This document shows, piece by piece, positions 1 through 12,900 of a stretch of DNA of 64,000 bases (its first letter is position 1; each line of letters begins with the position of its first letter). The position numbers were made by a program, and so were the translations under genes. Source of the stretch: Gorsachius magnificus. Taxonomy: Eukaryota > Chordata > Aves > Pelecaniformes > Ardeidae. The notes under the pieces are model-generated. The model did no database searches, had not been told where the DNA came from, and worked only from the letters and a program-made list of their open reading frames with translations. The stretch spans positions 28,890,806 to 28,954,805 of the forward strand of contig CM067081.1 of NCBI GenBank assembly GCA_034008185.1, in the 5' to 3' direction.

Positions 1-2606
1 TCTGAAGAATATATAATACTCAAGAACTGGTGTTCTGCATTTATACAAATGCAGAGACAGAATAATAAAGCATAAAGCATTTTATGTCTAGTTATATAAA
101 TGGTTGTATATACACTTGCTCTTTTGAGTTTGTGAGAGAGACTGAGGAAAATCCCTGTTTAATTACAGTTACTGGTTTATATTTTGGAAAGAAGTACCTT
201 TATTAAGAGTCAGAACACCTCCTTACACTCAAGTATAAAATGGTTATGCAGCATATTGCTATAGATAGATGCTATGTACACACGTGTATACATATATTCA
301 TACCTCACAAAGAAGGAAAAGTGTGCAAATCCAATTAAAAACAAGCAAAAGCAAAAAATGGCTTTTGCAAGGTCCCTTTTAAAAAGGGATCTGTGTAAAT
401 GGCTTACTGAGAGTTCATACACGGCTATTTGCATAGCTGTGCAAACAGACCTCGGTGCCCTGGCAAACAAGCCAGCCCGGACAACAGAAAGCCTCCTCCC
501 CTCTGATAAAGACTGGCACAACAGCGAGATTTTGGTCGGACCCCACCATGCAAAGTTGCCTTTCCTGTGATTTCAGGAGCAGGAAACCCATGCTGGTTGT
601 GTTGCAGTCTTCTGCAAATTGTTGACTTTTCAGCTGGGAGAACTCTGTACGTGTTTCTCAAGGAAAGGGCACTGACCTTGCAAATGTTGATTATTTTTTT
701 TTTTCCTTATTTTTCATCTGCCTGGAGCAAAAATAAAGGACCCATTCATACTTGTTTCTTGTTCTGTTTTAGTGACTGAGACTGCTCAGTGATTGCATCA
801 GCCCTGGCCTTGGATGGCAGCCATGTAAGGCCAAGCAGTGGAACTGTCTCTGAAAACGGCAGGAGCCTTAGCATGCTCCACAGCTACTCCTGCTCTTGAT
901 TAACTTCCCCCATGATCCTCTCTTTGTTCAATGCAAGAGTGAAAATTCCTTATTTTACCAGCTGCAAGTTTAACAAGCCTCTTCTGCTCGCTGGGGAGAA
1001 CATGAGCCCTGTTCCCCAGAGAACTGCTTCTTCCACAAAACTTTTGTGTTTTTCCTGAGCACAGACCAGCTTCATGGTAGAAATCTCTACTCTTCCTCAC
1101 CACCTTGTTTGGGTTTGGGAGGCCAGAAGCCCTGAGTAAAATCCTGTGATTTTGGCATGGAAATAAATCAGTTTTGTCAGTGCATAACTGCAGAAGGAAT
1201 GAGCGGGTAGGGAGGACAAAGTGAAAGTAACTTTGGTCTTAACACTTCCCATTCCTGATCTCCTGTAAACATCTCCCCAAGAGCATGGGCCTGGACCCTG
1301 AGGATCCACAGGTACCTTTCCTCACCTGCCTCCTGACTGACAGTGAGAGTAGAAGCCAGAAGAGGAAGGGTGAATACAACTGACTGTCTCCTGGAAAAAA
1401 AACTATGCCTAGAATAGGCAAAATTTAGCTTTTGCTCGTGTGAGTTTGAAGCCAGAAACATTCTCGTTGCTACTGCTGGTGGTACTTTCTGTGACCACCA
1501 ATGAGCAGAAAGTACTTGCCATCTGTCTGTGTTTGTCTCAGAGGGAGCTACCACACTTGTGGCACACTCAGTGTAAAATAGCAAACTGGTTTGCTGACAC
1601 CTTACAACTTCTCCTCTTCCCCTACCTCCTTGCCTTGAAGCAGCTGTTGCTGTAGCTGCTTATGTCTAAAGAGCAAGGCAAGCGATGTCTTTTAGGCAAC
1701 GGGTGGGGTGAGGTGGAGGTCCCTTCACACTCACAGTGCAACATGACCATGGGCAGTGAGCCCTTGCTGTGAGCGTGACTTCCCCTTACAAGTACTGGAG
1801 TGCTGCTTTAAGGCATCCACTGCTAATGATTAAAGATGCAGACTCACATGTTTATCCCCAGAACTTGTGAGCAGCCATGTGATCATTTCTGGGATTTGAC
1901 CTGTCTGTAAATCAGATGGGCATTTTTCCATTCTCATGAGTCAACAAAATTATGTTTGGGAGACAACGGTCCAGTGAAGGCTTGCAAAAAATGAGATCTG
2001 ATGAGAGCTTCAGTTTGTTCTTTCACCTGTCTTTGATCAGAACTGTTTCCTGCACAAACAGTTGTTCCTCAGATATATTTTTTTTCCCCCTGTTTTTGAG
2101 TATCCTGCCTTTTAAGACACTGTGTGTCTTTCCTGCAGTCTGGAATGCCTTCAGCTGATGAGTCATCTTATGTGCTTATGCTAATTACCCTCTGGAAAAG
2201 CCCTCTGTCTTGACCAGAAAGGAAAATTGGGCTGAGTAGCTCAGAGAGAGACATCCATTTTATTTTCACTTAAATTAAAGCAGATTAATGCCTTCAAGCA
2301 CTAGAGACTAGGTCTGAGTTGTACAGGCACATTTCCAGTGCAGTTCCTTTGGTGCTACCTAAGCCCAAGGGAGTGTTGTCTCACCTTTGCTAGGCTGCAG
2401 AGATGCCTGGAGTTAAGTAATGACATAGAGAAGGGATCTGTTGCTTGCATATGTCCCCATTTAGAAGTGCTTTACTGCTTAGCAGAGCATTTTAGAAGTG
2501 CTCTTTTAGCCACGGTGTCTTGTTGGATTTTGGAATTGCCTTTGCAGTATTTTTGAAAACTTCTCTCTGCACATGACTTTTAGCGGCTATCATGTGAAAA
2601 TATTGA
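1..2606. other. Upstream intergenic sequence, no gene recognised
   Basis: Open frames here are short (at most 135 codons), overlap on both strands and show no family resemblance. No CR1 end, RNA gene or splice-bounded homologous exon is visible. It may hold the far 3' region of the next gene upstream, but nothing seen proves that. Confidence 0.5.
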
Positions 2607-2611
2607 AGCTG

Positions 2612-3589
2612 TGTATTGGTTTTCTGTGGCAAGGTCTTGTAGTGGGGGGGCTACAGGGGTGGCTTCTGTGAGAAGCTGCTAGAAGTATTCCTGTGTCCGC
2701 TGCTGGCCAAGGCCAAGCCAATCAGCAACAGTGGAAGGCCTCTGGGATAACATATTTAAGAAGGGGAAAAAAAAAAACATCTGCGGCTCAGTAGCCGGAG
2801 AGGGAAGAGAAGTGAGAGGATGCAAGAGAAAACAGCCCTGCAGACACCAAGGTCAGTGAAGAAGGAGGGGGAGGAGGTGCTTGAGGCGCCGGAGCAGAGA
2901 TTCCCCTGCAGCCCGTTGTGAAGATCATGGTGAAGCAGGCTGTCCCCCTGCAGCCCATGGAGGTCCACGGTGGAGCAGATTTCCACCTGTAGCCCATGGA
3001 GGACCCCACGTCGGAGCAGGTGGATGCCTGAAGGGAGGAGGCTGTGATCCCGTGGGAAACCTGCACCAGATCAGGTTCCTGGCAAACCATTGCGGACCCG
3101 TGGGGGGAGGAGCCCATGGGAAGCACTCACGTTGGAGAAGTTCGTGGAGGACTGTCTCCCATGAGTGGGACCCCACGCATGAGCAGGGGAAGAGTCCTCT
3201 CCCTAGGGAAGAAGAAGCGGCAGAGACGTGTGATGAACTGACCCCAACCCCCATTCCCATCCCCCTGTGCCGCTGGGGGGGAGTAGGCAGAGAAGCTGGG
3301 AGTGAAGTTGAGCCCAGAAAGAAGGGAGGGGTGGGGGGAAAGGTTTTTAAGATCTAGCAGTTTTTCTCCTCTCCTTCTCTGATTTTGATTGATTGATAAT
3401 AAATTAATTCTTTCTTTCAAGTGGAGTCTGTTTTGCCCATGATAGTAACTGATAAAATGATCTCTCCCTGTCTTTATCTCGACCCACGAGCCCTTTTGAT
3501 TTACTTTTTCTCTCCTCTGTCTGGTTAGAGGGGAGTGATAGAGCGCCTTTGGTGGGTCCCTGGTGTCCAGCCAGGGTTAAACCACGACA
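2612..3589 (+). mobile_element. Solo LTR of an endogenous retrovirus, copy 1 (ERVL-like)
   Basis: The 978-bp element starts TGTATTGG and ends ACCACGACA, with the TG...CA ends of an LTR. It is flanked by an exact 5-bp target duplication, AGCTG, at 2607-2611 and 3590-3594. It holds a TATA-like ATATTTAAGAAGG (about 2751) and AATAAA (3398-3403). Its middle part is made of imperfect repeats built around GCAGCCCATGGAGG. No gag, pol or env lies next to it, so it is a solo LTR. A 5-bp duplication is typical of ERVL-type elements, but the family name is inferred. It shares ends and internal blocks with 57926-58994 and lacks part of that copy near its 5' end. It ends about 255 bp before the C4 start codon. 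Confidence 0.85.
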
Positions 3590-3684
3590 AGCTGGGAATA
3601 GAACGAATGAAAAAATGTAAAATTGTAGCTTAGTCCAGAATGTCTGTCCCCAGGCTATTGTACATCACTTGCATGTCCATCATT

Positions 3685-3844
3685 ATTGGTTGCATGGTTA
3701 TGCAAGTTATTAATAAATAACCAGAATAGGTAACGTTCTGTGCTGCAATGTGCCATCAGGTCACTTCTTACTACCTGGACCTCAAGGGTAGATTTACGGT
3801 AGCTGTTTGGTATTTCTGTTTTGCAGATGTTGTAGAGTTTTCCA
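3685..3844 (+). promoter_or_regulatory. C4: Candidate C4 promoter and 5'UTR
   Basis: In the roughly 160 bases before the ATG I see an inverted CCAAT box (ATTGG, 3685-3689), a C/EBP-like TTATGCAAG (3698-3706) and an AT-rich GTTATTAATAAATAA (3706-3720). The last resembles both an HNF1 half-palindrome and a TATA-like element. A start site near 3745 would give a 5'UTR of about 100 nt. HNF1 and C/EBP are usual regulators of liver-expressed plasma proteins, so the arrangement makes sense, but it rests on short degenerate motifs. A spliced upstream noncoding exon cannot be excluded; a possible acceptor, TTTGCAG, ends near 3826. Confidence 0.4.
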
Positions 3845-3909
3845 ATGGAAAGGCTGGTATTTTTGATGAGCTTTTGTTCGCTGTTGTCCAATACACAGCA
3901 AACACCTTC
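3845..3909 (+). other. C4: C4 exon 1: start codon and signal peptide
   Basis: The ATG at 3845 opens a 21-codon stretch beginning [16 protein letters not shown], a short basic start followed by a hydrophobic core, as expected of a signal peptide. The exon ends in CCT TC followed by the donor GTAAGT, so it is phase 2. Exon 2 begins at 6663 with A, completing TCA (Ser), then reads [15 protein letters not shown], which matches human C4 after its signal peptide (LLLFSPSVVHLG). A second in-frame ATG at 3866 would shorten the signal peptide, so 3845 is preferred. Cleavage near TQQ-TP is plausible but is an inference. Confidence 0.85.
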
Positions 3910-6900
3910 GTAAGTACATTTTATTATTAATTCTTCAATCCTAACAAATCCCTTGAAAGAGAAAGTAGGAAATGCTAATGGTCTTAGTTAGTAGAGAATC
4001 AACAAAGCCTGTTTCTTGGAACACTGAAAATTTGTGCAACCTTAAACAGGTAAAAAGTAAAAAGCTTAAAACTGCCCTTTTAAGGCACTATTAAGGGGAG
4101 AGATGTCCATTCGGTAACAAGTAATTTAAAATGTCCTACTAAACATGATGTTCATGCAGTTATTGCTGCTTGTCCATCTTTAGTTCATGATGTTTACTGG
4201 ATTGGAAAATCTTGGGAAAGAATAACTCTCCTTTCTGTAATTGATTTATACATTCCAGAAGACAAAGGTTTCACAACTGGAAGAGCTTAATGATTCTTCT
4301 GTACTTATCCTCTATTTTAGTGGAGATTTACATACGTTGATACTGGTTCTTCTAGTTGGATAAATTCCTGGGTTTGGGAAATAGAGGTAACTCTCTGAGA
4401 AAACCTATGGGGCATATTAAAGGTCCTTCAAATTGATCTTCATCTGTAGGGCAGAGGTACAGGAGAAGAGTCCCTTGTTTTGTTCCCACCAGGATCAAGT
4501 GGATTCAGGTACCTGCCATAGCTGGAGGAGAGCTTTAATGAGATATTTGTTCAGTCAGGTTAAACCTCCACCCTTTCCATATCAGCCCACCTTTGAGGTT
4601 ATCTCCAGCCCCAAATACTTATTTCTGTTCTTATGAGGTTTTAGCCAGGTGCAGACCCCTGCCTGCAGTCTGGTGGTGACCTCCAGTATCCACATCAGCA
4701 TGAAAATTACAGCCCCATAGAAACTTGATATTGGGGTACCTGCGGTGTATCTGGAGTCAGACTTCAGTAAAGCACAGGCTTTGTCATCTGCGATAAAATC
4801 TTAGCGGAAACAGGGACTGAGATAGTTTTTTTTCCTGAAGTAGTTGGATATGCGAAACACAAGGTATTGAATGTATCAGGTATATGAAACTGAACATTAT
4901 GTCCAGAAAATATCATCATCATGCTTCAAGACCAGATCTGGCTTGTGTCTGGCTAGCTGAGATTATGGGCAATGGAGGCTAGTGACCGTGTCTGTACGAG
5001 CTATTGCATAGGTAAACTCTTAAACAACTAACTATACCACTGTAAAAAAAATGACCCTAAATTTCTGTAGGGTATGGCAGAGATCAAACATTAGACGCTC
5101 TTTTCCATGTATAAAGACAGGTCTCTTGTCACCTTTTGCTAGAGCGAACACACTCTGAGTGGGTGATGCAGTGACATGTTTGGAGTAAAACCCCTTAGTG
5201 TCATTGAGAAAATATAGTGAACACAGCTGAAAACGCAAACTTTCTCCTCAACATTTAAGTGTGTAAATGTATATAGGGTGCCAAACCTGCCTGACTAATG
5301 AATTAGAGAAGACAATTAGACAAATGAAAACAATAAAGATCAGGATCAAGCATTGCATGAGGGTAGATGTAACTGAAAGAGAAGTTTCATCATTCTTTGT
5401 AAACTAGAAACATTAGAAAGTATTTTCACATATGTACAGGTAAAAACAATACGACTTTTTAATGTTTATTGAAGGCTGTTCTGTTTTTCTTTCCCAAGAT
5501 CCCTATGTTTGTGTGAAGAGTCAGACCACCTGTGATGCATTTCATTAATCATATGGGAGGAGAGAGATTATTTTTATTCTATTTTCACAGTGCACCATGA
5601 TTATTATCAGATAAAATGGAAGTAAATTTGAGCTTCATTTGAAAAAGTCATATCAGTTTTATTCCCTTATTTCTATACCCACCTTTCGTTTTATAAATTT
5701 AAGAAAGGAGAAAATTTTTTTCAAAAAAGTAAAAAAAGAGAAAGTTCAACCAACCCCTTCTGATATAGGTAAAATTATTTACCTTTCATTTTAGAAGTCT
5801 TCTGAAGAATAATAATTTTCCAAAAGCAGCTTTCTTGAGCTCAGAACTGTTCTTTGTGTATGTGCCATTATATCATTAGACATAGCTCTTCACATAGTTC
5901 TCTGATTTTTATGTGTGAAAGATACTTGAAAAAAAAGGAAAAATAATCTAATTTTAAAGGTCATGAAATTAATTGTCAAGAAGCACCAAAGCAGAGTTAA
6001 GAATAAAGGAAAGCAATAAAGAGAAAAAAGTAAATCCTAACCAGTTCAGCTTCCACCTCAGCCCTTCCCAGGGCTGTGATCTCACCTTCCATGGTCTCTC
6101 ATTACCAGCATTTCACAGAGAGTCTGAATGAAGATCAGCTACTTGAAACTCCATATGCATAGTTATATAGGAAATTGATACTTCCTGCTGTATTAAAGAA
6201 CAAACTGCCATCATGTAGGTGCTAGTACATGAGGATACATGACTTCGTAGTATCAAATATGTATTTATGAATATCATTTATTGTCTCTTAATGCACAGCC
6301 TGGTTTTGTTTCAAGAAAGTTGAGTTTATAGAACTTAGTCTCTGAGTTAAACCAGGCCATAAATGGCATTGGCAGTGCCTGGAATATATTGCAGGTTTTT
6401 TTATCTCCTGTCTATAGGGACTGATCTTTTGTCAAACCTAAATGTGATGGTTCAGAATTTGGGGATCAGTCGGAGAGAAGCTTTCTTCTTCTAACCTCTA
6501 CTCTGACTAACAAGGGGGGTGGACTAGGTGATCTCCACAAGTCCCAAGCTCAACTGTTCTGTGAAAGTCTGTTTTTTCTTTAAAAATTTTATTGGTTGGA
6601 CATTCTTGTATTATATGAAATTCAGCCTACACACTGGACAATCTGTTTCTATGTTGGTTTAGATTTCTTATTACTGCCCCAAATGTGGTACATTTGGGCA
6701 CGCAAGAGACAATAACAGTTCAAGTCCATGGAGCACAGAGGCCTGTGCAAGTTACTGCATACTTCAAAGATGAGGCAAAAAATCAGCTCCTATCAGAGAG
6801 GATCACCTTTAACCTTAACCAAAATAACAACTACCAAGCAATGGAAAAACTAATGGTGAGTCTACCATCATAGTGATATACATGTTTTAATCTGGTGATA

Positions 6901-9900
6901 AAAAGCACGTATTCTGTATTAGGAATATGTTGGAACAGAGACAACACTGATCCCTAGAGACAGATGACAAAACATCCTTTCCAGTGACAACAGCACCTTA
7001 TTCACCCACCCAGCTAATAAAACAACGCCTAATAGAATTTCAGGGGTGATTGTGAGCACCCTTTTGTGCCCAGCAAGCAAGCTCAAGTTTTGTCACATGG
7101 TGATGAAAGATCATTTTATTGCTGAAGATCAGTGATGAAATAAAATTTAAAAGCATTTAATTGCTTTATCACCGTTTGTTGTTCTGCATGTAGACTGAAG
7201 AAAAGTCACGGGGCTTCACTTATTGCCATTGGACAGAAGAATGTGTATTTCTATAGCAGAAAATGGGGGTTTGGATAGTATTTCTACTTAAAAAGAAATA
7301 TTCATCCAGTAGGAAAGGTGTAACACCCAGTAAAAAAGACATAATCAAGTATCTTCTGTTGAATGGTGCTAATAAAATTATTTAAGCACTTCAGCAGTTT
7401 TTGGTCCTCAGCTGTGTGGCTCCAAAGTTACCAGGTTCATATCTGACTCTGTCGGGTTTTTCCTTTTTGTCCTCTTTAGGTCAAGCCAGGGAGCGTGCAA
7501 CAGGATCTGTTCAAGAAGAGCAATCGGCCGCATGTCCTGCTAGTCACCGAAAGCAGGGACCTTTATAAGAAAACCACTCAAAGCATTCGCATCCTCCTGT
7601 CTTCCAAGAAAGGCTACATTTTTATTCAGACAGATAAGCCTATATACACACCAAACTCCAAAGGTTAAAATGCCAGTGCTGCATTTCAGATGTTGAATAT
7701 AGATGCCGTAAGGGCATGATTAGAAAAAGTACTAATGACTTGATCCTTCCTAATGCAAATCCTTCTTGTTTAACCCCAGCTAACTCTGTGCTTACCAGCC
7801 AGCCCAGTTTTTAAACACGCCTTCTGCAGCCAGGGCTTCTGCAGGGTCTGCACTGCACATTGCAGCAACCCATGTGGAAATGCCACCAGGTCAAAAAGTT
7901 GTTCTCCCTTCTAACAAGAGCCAGACAAAATCTGCTCCTTTTTGTTCAAAAAGCTTAATAATTACTTTTCCTTTAAAAACAAAATTGTGAGAAACCTCAA
8001 AAAAACCCTCCTATGGCTTCTGCTTGCAACACCAGTAATAAGTATCCTTTGCATTCTAAGACCACAACTGTTTTGTTATTTAACAATTTAATTAAGTAAC
8101 AAGAGAGGGAAGTCAAAGAAGTTCCTGAGTTTGGTTGCAGGCCTTGACTGCAGAAAAAATACAAAAGCGAGTGAAGCTCCCTGAGTAGTTTTCAGAATTT
8201 GCTTCAGAAAGGTCTCAGTTTGGTCATGTCACATGCAAAGCCTATGGAAGAATGCAATTCTTTCTTAGAAATTTCTCAGACTTCTTTTCATTAAAAGAAA
8301 GTGTTTTATCCTAAATTCAGTAACTCAGTTTAGAGCCTGTAATAATTACTGCCTGGAAAGGACAGAAACAAATACGTGAACACATTTATTCTTCTGTTAA
8401 ACAGTAAAATACAGGATCTTCATTTTGGACAATGCTATGAGGCCAACAGATGATACAGTTACAGTTGCTGTGCTTGTAAGTATACAAGAAACACTGTTAA
8501 TGAGTGCTTCTTCAGCACAGGAACTATGAAAGCCTTCCACAAAAGATCCAAGAGTAAAACTGTAGCTATGACTCCTCTCCAGAAATCAGTATTTACACAT
8601 CGTGAGATGTCCAGTCATTTATGGACAGTGAGATGGATTGAGAACTGGTTGAATGGCAGAGCTCAGTGGGTTGTGAGCAGCAGCGCAGAGTCCAGTTGGA
8701 GGCCTGTAGTTAGTGGTATTCTCCAAGGATCAGTACTGGGTACAGTCTTGTTCAACTTATTCATCAACGACCTGGACAAGGGGACATAGTGTACCCTCAG
8801 CAAGTTTGCTGATGATACAAAACAGGGAGGAGTGGCTGATACACCAGAAGGCCATGTGCCTTTCAGCAAGACCTGGACAGGCTGGAGAGTTGGACAGAGA
8901 GGAACCTAATGAAGTTCAACAAAGGCAAGTGTAGAGCCCATGAACCAGTACAGGTTAGGGGCTGGCCTGCTGGAAAGCAGCTTTGCAGAGAAGGGCCTGG
9001 GAGTCCTGATGGATGACAAGCTGACCATAAGCCAGCAGTGTGATCTTGTGGTCAAGAAGGCCAATGGTATCCTGGGGTGAATTAGGAAGAGTGTAGCCAG
9101 CAGGTCAAGGGAGGTGATCCTCCCCCTTCTATTCCTCCCTGGTGAGGCCACATCTAGAGTACCATGTCCAGTTCTGGGCTCCCCAGTTTGAGAAAGAAAA
9201 GGAACTACTGGAGTGAGTCCAGTGGAGGGCTATGAAGATGATTAGAGGACTGGAGGATCTCTTTTATGAGGAAAAGATCAGAGAGCTGGGTCTCTTTAGC
9301 CTGGAGAAGAGGAGATTGAGAGGAGATCTCATCAACACTTACAAATATCTTAACAGCAGTTGTCAGGAGGATGGGCACCAGACTCTTCAGTGGTGCCCAG
9401 CGACAAGACAAGGGGCAATGGGAACAAACTGAAACACAGGAAGTTCCACCTGAATATGAGGAAAAAATTTCTTTACTTTGAGGGTGACAAAGCACTAGAA
9501 CAGGCTGCCCAGAGAAGTTGCGGAGTCTCCTTCCCTGCAGATATTCAAAACTCACCTGGATGTGATCCTGTGCAACCTTCTTTAGGTGAACCTGCTTTAG
9601 CAGGGGGGTTGGACTAGATGATCTCCAGAGGTCCCTTCCAACCCCAACGATTCTGTGATTCTTCTGTGATTTTTAGCCAATATCAGGAGCACAGAGAGAA
9701 ACGTAACATGTGAATATCAAAGTAGGAAAGTAAACAGAGAATTTTCTTTTGTTTAGGACTAGTATATGAACTTGAGATTTTGGATTTAAATATTTGACAC
9801 CTGGTGCATAATTTTATGTTTGTTTTCTCTCTTTCAATAGAATTCGAAAGGAATGGTGGTTAAAAAGTCAAACCGGAAAATAAAAACAGCGTTCAGTGAA

Positions 9901-12900
9901 AATTTTGAAATACCTGACATTGCCGAGTATGTTACTGCTGTGCCTCAAGCATTGAAAGTTCACGTCAAAATGTCTCTTGCAGCAAAACTGTCTTGAAGCT
10001 AAAAACAGAGTCCTGCCCTTCCCTTCTTCCTGCTCTGCTCCTCTGTTTTCTCCTCTTCTCTTTTTTTTCTTATTGTGTATTGTCTACTTTACCATTTATT
10101 TAGAACAGCAGGGAGACACAAGGTATACTAAAGCCAGGAGTTTTGCTTTGATCACCCCTGGGAAGCACCGCGGCTCAATGTCAGCAGGTGACAGCAGGGA
10201 ATCGAGCATGGTTGCTGCTCTGCAGCCAGCCCTGGAGCCTCCTGCCATGCAGGGGTCTGTACCTGAACTGGTCACCCCACACTCCCTTCTCTGACACTGG
10301 AGCTGTTTCAGATGCCTATGTCACGATGAGATTTACCGTGTCCAGGGCAGGTTTAGGTTGGACATGAGGAAAATTTTTTTCACCGAAAGGGTCGCCAAGC
10401 ATTGGAACGGGCTGCCCAGGGAAGTGATTGAGTCCTCATCCCTGGAGGTATTTAAAAGCTGGGTAGACAAGGTTCTTAGGGACATGGTTTAGTGGTGGGA
10501 TGGCAGGGTTAGGTTAAGGGTTGGACTTGATGATCTTAAAGGTCTTTTCCAACCTAAACAATTTTATGATTCTATGGTTCCATGTCTCAGCGCTGTCTGT
10601 TTCTCTCTGTTGGCTGTAAAGCCCAAGGGGACTCACACAGATGAAAGACCTCACAGTATAATGTCTAAAGGGAGGAGGATTAACCCCACCTCCCATTAGC
10701 AGGATCAAACCATCAGGATTCATCCCCCTTACCTTTTGAAGTTTTTATTTGCTGAGTTGCTTGAATTACCTTTCAAAATTGTCTCTCCCTCACCGTGGAG
10801 CAGAGATTGAGCCTATGTATAATATCTTTTTACCTTTAAGCACCTCATCTTGGAGAGATGAGTCCAGAGTTTAATGTTAATTTACTACAATTAGCAACAT
10901 TTACCCTGGTAAGGAACAATTTAGCAAACTGCTTAAAAATCTGCTCAACTGTATGACTACATTCAGGAGAGCACTTCTGTAAGGGCTCAGTTTGCAAAGT
11001 GAAGATAAGCTATAGGAAATATACGAGGAGTCCTCTATTTCTGAGAACTTTTCAAAGTCAGTGCTTGTTACATGTGATTTGCAAATATGTTATCTTGCAT
11101 TTCCTCATAAAGTCTTTCTGAGCATTTCCTAGGACATATGGAAATACGTTGCTGGCTTCTCTCAGCAAAGAGGAATCCATTAATAAATTAGTTTGGGACG
11201 AGATCAAAGCAGAGAAAATATTAGCATTTAGTGATAATTTAAATATATTAGCATCACAAAATATCTGAGGAATCCTAATTAACTACTTTCTGCTGAATCT
11301 GAACTTTAGGCCTGGAACTTGGAAAATTGAAGCCTGGTTTCATCAATATGAGATGTCAAACGTTTCTGCTGAATTTGAAGTTAAATATTACGGTAAGAGG
11401 ACATTTCATTTGCATTATAAATATATGAAGTCATCACTGTGTGTTAAAAGATATACTGCAGTGATTAAACCTGGCTGTAGTTAGGTACTAAGGACAAGAT
11501 TCACAGTGTATCAATGCCTCACTGCTATCTCTGACGCACAGGGGGAAACTCTGGTTTTGTGTGCCTTCTACTTATATTTGAAAAAAACCCTTTATTTTTA
11601 TACAGACTTAGTAACCTTAAAGTTTATCACAAAACATCCTTTTTTGGAAGGGTTCTCCTACTGCAGAAAAAAAGTGGAGATGAGCTTCATTTTAAAATCA
11701 TTGCAGTTCTGGCTAAAGTTTTCAGTGAATACTAGAATGAAAGAAAAAGCTACCTATTTTCTCTCAGTAGAATTCAGTTTAGAAGTTGATTAGAGTTGTT
11801 CTTAGAGAAGCTTTTCTACAGAAAAGGAAGGCACTGTGGAAAATTAACAATTTAACAATCAGGGGTAAGAAATAGCTTGATTTATTTGCACTGAAATTAT
11901 GCTTTCTTGTAGAATTTACTGTGAGGGGTTTTTTTCTTAAAGGCAAAAGAAAACCTCAGGAAAAAATAAAATCTAAGTTTTACAAAACTGGTTTTGCCAT
12001 AGTTAGTGGGTGTAACAGAATAGTGGAGACAACTGCATCCTCTGCAAACACCTACACCCAGGAGGGAATTACTCTGGCTATATCCACAGTAGCAAATACT
12101 TTGGCTTTGTAGGAGCAAACTGCAGAGTAACACAGCTGATGCTGAGAACCTCATGTCCGCACTCAGCCCATTTCAGGGCAGATTTACTTCAGGCTGCTTC
12201 TAGTCCAGGGCGCTTAATGCCCATTAGCAAGTAGAGCTTATCTTCTGGCTTATTTTCCTTGTGAATAAATCAATTTTGTGTGCTCAGAGACTGCTCCACT
12301 GTGAAGACAAAGAATGTGAAGCAAAGCAGAATAAGGGAAGGTGATCAGGAGGTTTGCTTTAGAAGCGCACTGCTCATCCAAACTCAAACATCCTCTCCAT
12401 GGGTGTTGCCACATGCCAGGAGTTTAAGGTATGTTTCAAACTCGCATGTTATAACCTTCTGTCTTCTTTTTTTTCATGCAGAACTGCCGTCTTTTGAAGT
12501 CAAACTCATCCCACTTCAGCCATACTACCACATCTGGAATGAAAACTTTGTGTTTGATATTGAGGCAAAGTAGGTGTGCTTACAGCGAGGCCATTTTACA
12601 AGGCAGATAAGTAGATAATGAGTTACGTGGCATCTTCCTTTTTCTTGTCTTTAAAAGCTAACCAGCTTCTGGCTTCACTTGAATCCAACTTTGATCTTAT
12701 ATACTCTCTGTTTCCCCTAATAACTTGAGGCACCAGTGTAAAATGCTACCTGGATGCAAGTGGTGGTAATCAAAATGGAACAAGATTTTCTGAATATTTT
12801 AGTTTACTAGTGAAAAGGTGACTAGGATTCGCCTCTGTGCTGCTAGGTAAGATTACAGGCAAACCAACAACCTGCTTTGCTTTATACTTTTTGGTTTAAA

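Noticed and set aside
2788..3420. Open frames of 158, 112 and 111 codons as genes
   Set aside because: Same reason: they are translations of the first LTR copy and overlap one another on both strands.
3748..3930. 60-codon frame across exon 1 as the coding frame
   Set aside because: It is in a different frame from the signal peptide. The ATG at 3845 gives the right phase to join exon 2.
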